From Eubacterium sp. (GTDB lineage: Bacteria > Bacillota > Clostridia > Oscillospirales > Acutalibacteraceae): a stretch of 37,988 nucleotides of DNA. The first letter of the stretch is position 1; every line of letters starts with the position of its first letter. The DNA lies in assembly GCA_022511225.1 (NCBI GenBank), contig JAFLRZ010000008.1, forward strand, positions 1 through 37,988, in the 5' to 3' direction. Below the pieces are notes generated by a model. That model was given only the letters and a program-made list of their open reading frames with translations, had not been told where the DNA came from and searched no databases. The translations under genes and the position numbers were made by a program. This document shows, one piece after another, positions 34,194 through 37,988 of the stretch.

Positions 34194-34232
34194 TCACCTG
34201 TTATTGTAAAAAATGATAGCAGGTGATTTTTT
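34194..34232 (+). promoter_or_regulatory. Hairpin plus U6 covering the spoVAE ribosome site
   Basis: TCACCTGTTAT (34194-34204) pairs with ATAGCAGGTGA (34216-34226) with one G-T pair. The right arm contains the ribosome site AGGTGA. Six Ts follow and then the ATG at 34233. The shape is that of an intrinsic terminator placed on the start site, so it could stop transcription or mask translation of spoVAE. Confidence 0.65.
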
Positions 34233-34589
34233 ATGATGTTTTTAAAAGCGTTTATTGTCGGCGGATTAATATGTGTTATCGGCCAGCTTCTTATAGACTT
34301 AACAAAGCTTACACCGGCAAGGATCCTCGTTTTGTTTGTGTGTGTAGGTGTACTTTTAGGCGGACTCGGAGTTTATCAGTATCTTATAGATTTTGCAGGT
34401 GCAGGAGCAACGGTACCGCTTACAGGATTTGGTGCCAATCTTGCTAAAGGAATAAAAGAAGCAGTTGCAAAGGACGGATTCCTCGGTGTAATTACGGGAG
34501 GACTTCAGGCGTCGGCGGCAGGCATAACTGTTGCTATGATTAGCGGAATCGTCGTGGCTCTCATATGCAAACCAAAGGATAAGGGCTGA
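34233..34589 (+). CDS. spoVAE: Stage V sporulation protein AE (SpoVAE/SpoVAEb)
   Basis: This 118-residue membrane protein has about four hydrophobic segments. It matches SpoVAEb throughout: FLKAFIVGGLICVIGQLLID, TKLTPARILVLFVCVGVLL, FAGAGATVPLTGFGANLAKG and GGLQASAAGITVAMI. SpoVA proteins form the inner-membrane channel that moves dipicolinic acid into the forespore and out during germination. Normally it is encoded next to spoVAC and spoVAD; neither is adjacent here. ATG 34233 is eight bases after AGGTGA; a second ATG follows directly. No clear sigma-G or sigma-F promoter was recognised. Confidence 0.9.
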   Translation: MMFLKAFIVGGLICVIGQLLIDLTKLTPARILVLFVCVGVLLGGLGVYQYLIDFAGAGATVPLTGFGANLAKGIKEAVAKDGFLGVITGGLQASAAGITVAMISGIVVALICKPKDKG

Positions 34590-34645
34590 GTGAATTTGCA
34601 TTGCTTTGCCTGAATAAAACAGCGAATTTTGGCGCAACAAACTAC

Positions 34646-34674
34646 TTGATATGTTTTTTGCTTTATGGTATACT
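34646..34674 (+). promoter_or_regulatory. Promoter of the SCP2-domain gene
   Basis: TTGATA (34646-34651) and TATACT (34669-34674) are 17 bases apart. Confidence 0.8.
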
Positions 34675-34721
34675 AATCCTGTTGTGAAAATATATATAAT
34701 ATGTAGTTGGAGGCTTATATT

Positions 34722-35048
34722 ATGGCAATGACATACGAATCGGTTGTTTCAGCAGCCAGAAAAAAGTTCTTGAATTGTGACGTTTCATCAGTACAGGGAA
34801 CACTTGCTTTTCAGATAAACCTTATTGGCAAGGTAGAAGGTATTTTTTACATTGAGATTAAGGACGGTCAGGTTCACGTTGAGCCTTACGAATATTATGA
34901 CCGCAATGCTATCCTTACTATGAATGCTACAAATTTCACTAAGCTTATCAATGGCAAGCTTGATCCTGTTATCGCATTTACAACCGGTAAGCTCAAGGTT
35001 GACGGCGATATTAACGCAGCCCTTGAGATGATTAAGTTTATAAAATAA
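34722..35048 (+). CDS. SCP2 sterol-binding-domain protein
   Basis: The protein has 108 residues from ATG 34722; TTGGAGG at 34707-34713 lies eight bases before it. It is a single small SCP2-like domain: GTLAFQINLIGKVEGIFYIEIKDGQVHVEP, AILTMNATNFTKLINGKLDPVIAFTTGKLKVDGD, then AALEMIKFI. This fold binds hydrophobic ligands such as lipids. Stand-alone bacterial members have no settled function. It is monocistronic, with a promoter and a probable terminator. Confidence 0.9.
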   Translation: MAMTYESVVSAARKKFLNCDVSSVQGTLAFQINLIGKVEGIFYIEIKDGQVHVEPYEYYDRNAILTMNATNFTKLINGKLDPVIAFTTGKLKVDGDINAALEMIKFIK

Positions 35049-35063
35049 TATATTAGTAAACTA

Positions 35064-35096
35064 AAGAGCAGCATAGGACGTCCCTGTGCTGTCTTT
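35064..35096 (+). terminator. Probable terminator of the SCP2-domain gene
   Basis: AGAGCAGCATAGGAC and GTCCCTGTGCTGTCTTT form an imperfect hairpin ending in a short T run. Confidence 0.6.
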
Positions 35097-35116
35097 AATA
35101 TTTGGAGTGATTACAT

Positions 35117-35626
35117 ATGTTTAAGGAAATTAAGCTTACTGACGTTAAAGAAAACGTAGTCGATCTTCTTAAAAACCGTTGGGGATTGGTGACTGCAGGT
35201 AATGAGAACGGTTATAATACAATGACTGTTTCTTGGGGCGCAATCGGCGAGCTTTGGGGTGTTGATATGGCTACAGTTTATATCCGCCCTCAGCGATACA
35301 CGGAGGAATTTTTAGATAAAGAGGATTATTTTACTCTCAGCTTTTACCCTGATGAGATGAAGAAGCAGATTCACGGCGTATGCGGCTCAAAGAGCGGCAG
35401 GGATGTTGATAAGGCAAAGGAATGCTGTATAACACCCTGCTTTGACGAAAATGCACCCTTCTTTGAGGAGGCAGAGCTTGTTCTTGTTTGCAAAAAGGCT
35501 GCAAAGGGCAAATTTGAGCCGTCTCAGTTTATTGACTGCAGCATAGAAGATAAATGGTACGAAATAAAGGATTTTCACTACATTTATTATGGCGCTGTTG
35601 AAAAGGTCTTGATTTCTGTTAAATAG
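35117..35626 (+). CDS. Flavin reductase-like FMN-binding split-barrel protein
   Basis: The protein has 169 residues, with TTGGAG upstream. The pattern WGLVTAGNENGYNTMTVSWGAIGELWG, VYIRPQRYTEEFLDKEDYFTLSFYP and HGVCGSKSGRDVDK is that of small anaerobe flavin reductase/flavoredoxin-like proteins with an FMN split barrel. Cysteines at CGSKSG and ECCITPC may be structural. It could reduce flavins or carry electrons; the partner is unknown. Confidence 0.87.
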   Translation: MFKEIKLTDVKENVVDLLKNRWGLVTAGNENGYNTMTVSWGAIGELWGVDMATVYIRPQRYTEEFLDKEDYFTLSFYPDEMKKQIHGVCGSKSGRDVDKAKECCITPCFDENAPFFEEAELVLVCKKAAKGKFEPSQFIDCSIEDKWYEIKDFHYIYYGAVEKVLISVK

Positions 35627-35637
35627 TATAGTATAAT
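35609..35637 (+). promoter_or_regulatory. Promoter of the SRP RNA
   Basis: TTGATT (35609-35614) and TATAAT (35632-35637) are 17 bases apart. The -35 lies in the last codons of the flavin-reductase-like gene. Start is expected near 35644, so the RNA is probably processed at its 5' end. Confidence 0.75.
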
Positions 35638-35674
35638 ACTGTAACAGAAAATTTTTAATCAGTTTGTGAGTAAA

Positions 35675-35836
35675 AGGTAGGGGTTAACCTTATTTCATAA
35701 TGTAGCGTATGGGCCCTGTGCGACAGGATGCTACGAACCTTGTCAGGCGGGGAACCGAGCAGCAATAAGTGGATTTTTCTGTGCGCCGCAGACAAGTCTG
35801 TGCGTTACATTATGAAATAAGAGCTTCTGCCTTTTG
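35675..35836 (+). ncRNA. ffs: Signal recognition particle RNA (SRP RNA, ffs/scr)
   Basis: The core (about 35730-35770) reads ACGAACCTTGTCAGGCGGGG and then AACCGAGCAGCAATAAG. This is the bacterial SRP RNA helix 8 with the GGAA tetraloop and the AGCAGC/CAGG asymmetric loop that bind Ffh. An outer stem CTTATTTCATAATGTA (35689-35704) pairs perfectly with TACATTATGAAATAAG (35806-35821), and AAGGTAG/CTGCCTT may extend it. At about 160 nt it is intermediate between the small (E. coli) and large (Bacillus) forms, and I see no full Alu domain. The ends are estimates. The position directly before dnaX is the same as in Bacillus. Confidence 0.9.
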
Positions 35837-35862
35837 TTTATATATTTATTAGGAGGTAGCAT

Positions 35863-37539
35863 ATGTATCAGGCTTTATACAGAAAATATAGACCGAAAAA
35901 CTTTTCTGACGTCTATGGACAAGACCATGTTACATCTACCCTGAAAAATGAAATCTGTGAAAACAAGGTTTCACATGCATATATTTTTACAGGCTCCCGA
36001 GGTACGGGCAAAACCACGTGCGCAAAGATTCTCGCAAAGGCAGTCAACTGCGAGCACAGCAATAACGGAGAGCCTTGTAACGAGTGCGAGGTGTGCCGCG
36101 GACTTGACAGCGGTGCAATCTATGACGTTGTCGAAATCGATGCTGCATCAAACAACGGCGTTGACAATATCCGTGATTTAAGGGAGGAAGCTAATTATAC
36201 TCCGTCAAGGGGCAAATACAGAGTTTATATTATTGACGAGGTGCATATGCTTTCGCAGGGAGCGTTCAATGCTCTGCTCAAAACTCTCGAAGAGCCTCCT
36301 GCTCACGTTATTTTTATTCTTGCAACAACTGAAATTCACAAGATACCGGCAACGATTCTTTCACGCTGTCAGCGCTTTGATTTTAAACGTATTCAGCCTG
36401 AAACGATGTCTGTAAGACTTAAGCAGGTTGCTCAGGCAGAGGGAATGACGCTTGACGATGATGCGGCTATTCTGATTGCTCGTATTGCAGACGGCGCACT
36501 GCGTGACGGACTATCAATTCTCGATCAGTGTACCAGCAGAAGCAAGCAGATTGATTCAAAGCTTGTGTCCGAGGTTGCAGGTCTTGCAGGTCGTGAAATC
36601 CTTCATAAGCTTACCGACTGTATACTTAAAAAGAACAGCTCCGGAGCTATGGAGCTTTTGTCTCAGCTTTACTCAAACAGCTATGATATGGAGCGGCTTT
36701 GCAATGAAATGATTAACCATATGCGAAACGTGCTTATGGTAAAAACCGTTAAAATGAGCCGAGAGCTGATTATCTGCACTGATGACGAGTATTCAGGATT
36801 TCAGAAAACAGCCGAGAGCTTTACGCTTGAAAATATAATTTATGCACTTGATTTGTTCCAGACCTCATACACAAAAATTAAGTCTGGGGCAAATTCAAGA
36901 ATAGAAATGGAAATGGCTTTCATTATGCTTTGTCAACCGAAGCTTGATGAATCGCACAAGTCGATACTTGAAAGGCTCTCACAGCTTGAGCTTGCGGTAA
37001 AAAGAGGCATAAATACTGCACCTGCACCGAAGTCTCAGAGTGTAGAAACGCAAAAGACAGAGGTAAAAGAAGAGGCCGTAGCCGAGGAAACACCCGAGCC
37101 TGAAAAGTCTGAAGCAGTGTCGGATACCGAGAAAGATATACCGCCTGCACCAATTCAGGAAAGTGTACCCATTACGAGCACACCGCCTGCTTCTTCTGCA
37201 CCTGAGCAAGCACCGCCTCAGGATGCTGAATTTGAGCAGTGGGCAGAATTTCTTGAAGCAATCCACAAAAACGACATTGCGCTTTTTGGCATATTAAACG
37301 ATTCAAGAGCCTTTGTTCGTGGTGATTTTTTCCTTATCGACAGTCCTAATCCTACGGTAAAGGATTTTATTAAAATTCCGACTCATATGAAAGCAATCAA
37401 AAAATCTCTCTTCGAGGTAACAGGAATTAATTATAAGCTTGGAATTTTTAATCGAAAGAACGAAAACAAAGAAAAGCGTGATCTGCTTGAGGACTTAGTA
37501 AGCCGTGCTCAAGGATCCGTAAAAATAAATTTTGAATAA
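35863..37539 (+). CDS. dnaX: DNA polymerase III subunit gamma/tau
   Basis: This 558-residue clamp-loader ATPase has AGGAGG before ATG 35863. It has Walker A GSRGTGKT (44-51), zinc cysteines C63, C72, C75 and C78, Walker B IIDEVHML (123-130) and sensor motif ILSRCQ with the arginine finger (about 165-170). The AAA+ part is followed by a clamp-loader collar and a Pro/Glu/Ala-rich linker (about 385-450), then a C-terminal tau-like domain (about 455-555, FEQWAEFLEAIHKNDIALFG). No slippery sequence followed by an early stop is visible, so a frameshifted gamma form is not predicted. Confidence 0.97.
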   Translation: MYQALYRKYRPKNFSDVYGQDHVTSTLKNEICENKVSHAYIFTGSRGTGKTTCAKILAKAVNCEHSNNGEPCNECEVCRGLDSGAIYDVVEIDAASNNGVDNIRDLREEANYTPSRGKYRVYIIDEVHMLSQGAFNALLKTLEEPPAHVIFILATTEIHKIPATILSRCQRFDFKRIQPETMSVRLKQVAQAEGMTLDDDAAILIARIADGALRDGLSILDQCTSRSKQIDSKLVSEVAGLAGREILHKLTDCILKKNSSGAMELLSQLYSNSYDMERLCNEMINHMRNVLMVKTVKMSRELIICTDDEYSGFQKTAESFTLENIIYALDLFQTSYTKIKSGANSRIEMEMAFIMLCQPKLDESHKSILERLSQLELAVKRGINTAPAPKSQSVETQKTEVKEEAVAEETPEPEKSEAVSDTEKDIPPAPIQESVPITSTPPASSAPEQAPPQDAEFEQWAEFLEAIHKNDIALFGILNDSRAFVRGDFFLIDSPNPTVKDFIKIPTHMKAIKKSLFEVTGINYKLGIFNRKNENKEKRDLLEDLVSRAQGSVKINFE

Positions 37540-37555
37540 AATAGGAGAATAAATT

Positions 37556-37900
37556 ATGAAAGCAAGAATCCCAAAGGGAATGGGCGGAGGCCCGCAGAAT
37601 ATGCAGAGTATGCTTCGTCAGGCTCAGAAAATGCAGGAAAATCTTGAAGCAAAAAAGGCTGAGCTTGAGCAGAAGGAATATGTCGTAACATCAGGCGGCG
37701 GAATGGTTGAGATTACTGTTACCGGCAATCACGAGGTTAAATCTATCGGCATAAACCCTGAGGTTGTTGATCCTGAAGACGTTGAGATGCTCGAGGATAT
37801 GCTCGTTGCAGCGTTTAACGAGGCAATGCGTCAGATTGATGAGGAATCAGAGCGTGAAATGGAAAAGGTAACCGGTGGACTTAACATTCCGGGTCTCTAA
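37556..37900 (+). CDS. ybaB: YbaB/EbfC-family nucleoid-associated protein
   Basis: The protein has 114 residues, with AGGAGA before ATG 37556. The family pattern is complete: QNMQSMLRQAQKMQENLEAKKAEL (helix), VVTSGGGMVEITVTGNHEVKSIGINPEVV (sheet) and EDMLVAAFNEAMRQIDEESEREM. Such dimers bind DNA. Its gene follows dnaX by 16 bases, as in most bacteria, and recR would be expected next, beyond the window. Confidence 0.96.
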   Translation: MKARIPKGMGGGPQNMQSMLRQAQKMQENLEAKKAELEQKEYVVTSGGGMVEITVTGNHEVKSIGINPEVVDPEDVEMLEDMLVAAFNEAMRQIDEESEREMEKVTGGLNIPGL

Positions 37901-37931
37901 ATCGCGTCTTTTTCCGTTATGCTGCGTTACT

Positions 37932-37988
37932 GGCAAAATTTCACTCGGTCACATACCTGATGTATGCTCCCGTCGATGAAATTTAGCC
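37932..37988. repeat. Imperfect long palindrome downstream of ybaB, reaching the window edge
   Basis: GGC-AAAATTTCA (37932-37943) pairs with TGAAATTT-AGCC (37977-37988). Inside are partially complementary CTCGGTCACATAC and GTATGCTCCCGTCGA segments around CTGAT. The lack of a T run argues against a simple terminator, and it could be an interspersed palindromic repeat. Confidence 0.6.

Noticed and set aside
34187-34218. A sigma-G-like promoter for spoVAE (GAATA and AATGATA)
   Set aside because: The spacing is 20 instead of about 18 bases and the -10 has a mismatch at its conserved C; also it would start inside the hairpin or gene.
35863-37539. Programmed frameshift in dnaX
   Set aside because: No A-rich slippery heptamer followed by a nearby -1 frame stop and stem could be seen at the AAA+/tau boundary.

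Overview
The window looks like a chromosomal segment of a low-to-moderate G+C, anaerobic, endospore-related member of the Clostridia, most like the Ruminococcus/Oscillospirales group. This rests on an Rnf complex in the clostridial order C-D-G-E-A-B, an hrcA-grpE-dnaK-dnaJ operon with a perfect CIRCE, an SRP RNA-dnaX-ybaB block as in Bacillus, a spoVAE gene, and sigma-A type promoters with AGGAGG ribosome sites. The species call is inference; no 16S or other marker is present.

Layout. (1) Bases 1-2350 are the end of an integrated element: the 3' part of a MazF/PemK-type endoribonuclease, a 45-residue SHOCT-like protein and a large serine recombinase, closed by a strong terminator. (2) 2371-4567 (minus) encodes a secreted transglutaminase-like/Fn3 protein. 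Its long leader carries two tandem cyclic-di-GMP-I (GEMM) riboswitches with a terminator between them that can pair alternatively with the aptamer core. (3) 4630-12636 is an antimicrobial-peptide-type module: OmpR-family regulator, histidine kinase, and an ABC exporter made of one ATPase flanked by two paralogous FtsX-type permeases. A T-N-ACA-N4-TGT-A/C-A box recurs upstream of three of its genes. (4) 12637-15213 (minus) is a zinc/cadmium-type efflux operon: an ArsR/SmtB sensor and a P1B ATPase with a Cys4/His-rich repeated N-terminus, with a consensus promoter and a 22-bp palindromic operator. (5) 15193-17226 has a YetF-like membrane protein and a divergent membrane-anchored calcineurin-type phosphoesterase.

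(6) 17270-23863 is the Rnf ion-translocating ferredoxin:NAD+ oxidoreductase operon, followed by a degenerate RnfG-like protein, a NusG-domain-II protein and a Gx-transporter/HepI-like membrane protein, ending in a terminator. (7) 23986-25961 (minus) holds two unknown proteins and an RluA-family pseudouridine synthase. Its promoter interlocks with that of a divergent SDR gene (25993). (8) 26773-27562 is a secreted CHAP-domain protein with a WalR-like box upstream. (9) 27621-32385 is the class I heat-shock operon. (10) 32414-34232 has an M28-type membrane peptidase and a region of dispersed repeats. (11) 34194-35626 has an orphan spoVAE whose ribosome site lies in a hairpin, an SCP2 protein and a flavin-reductase-like protein. 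(12) 35609-37900 is the SRP RNA, dnaX and ybaB/ebfC.

Most genes are core or housekeeping. The features most worth follow-up are the tandem c-di-GMP leader, the shared regulator boxes of the ABC module, the degenerate FMN-domain protein and RnfE tail in the Rnf operon, the Cys4 metal-binding repeats, the spoVAE start hairpin and several families of palindromic intergenic repeats. I did not find a CRISPR array, a tRNA, an rRNA or a clear multi-gene defence system.
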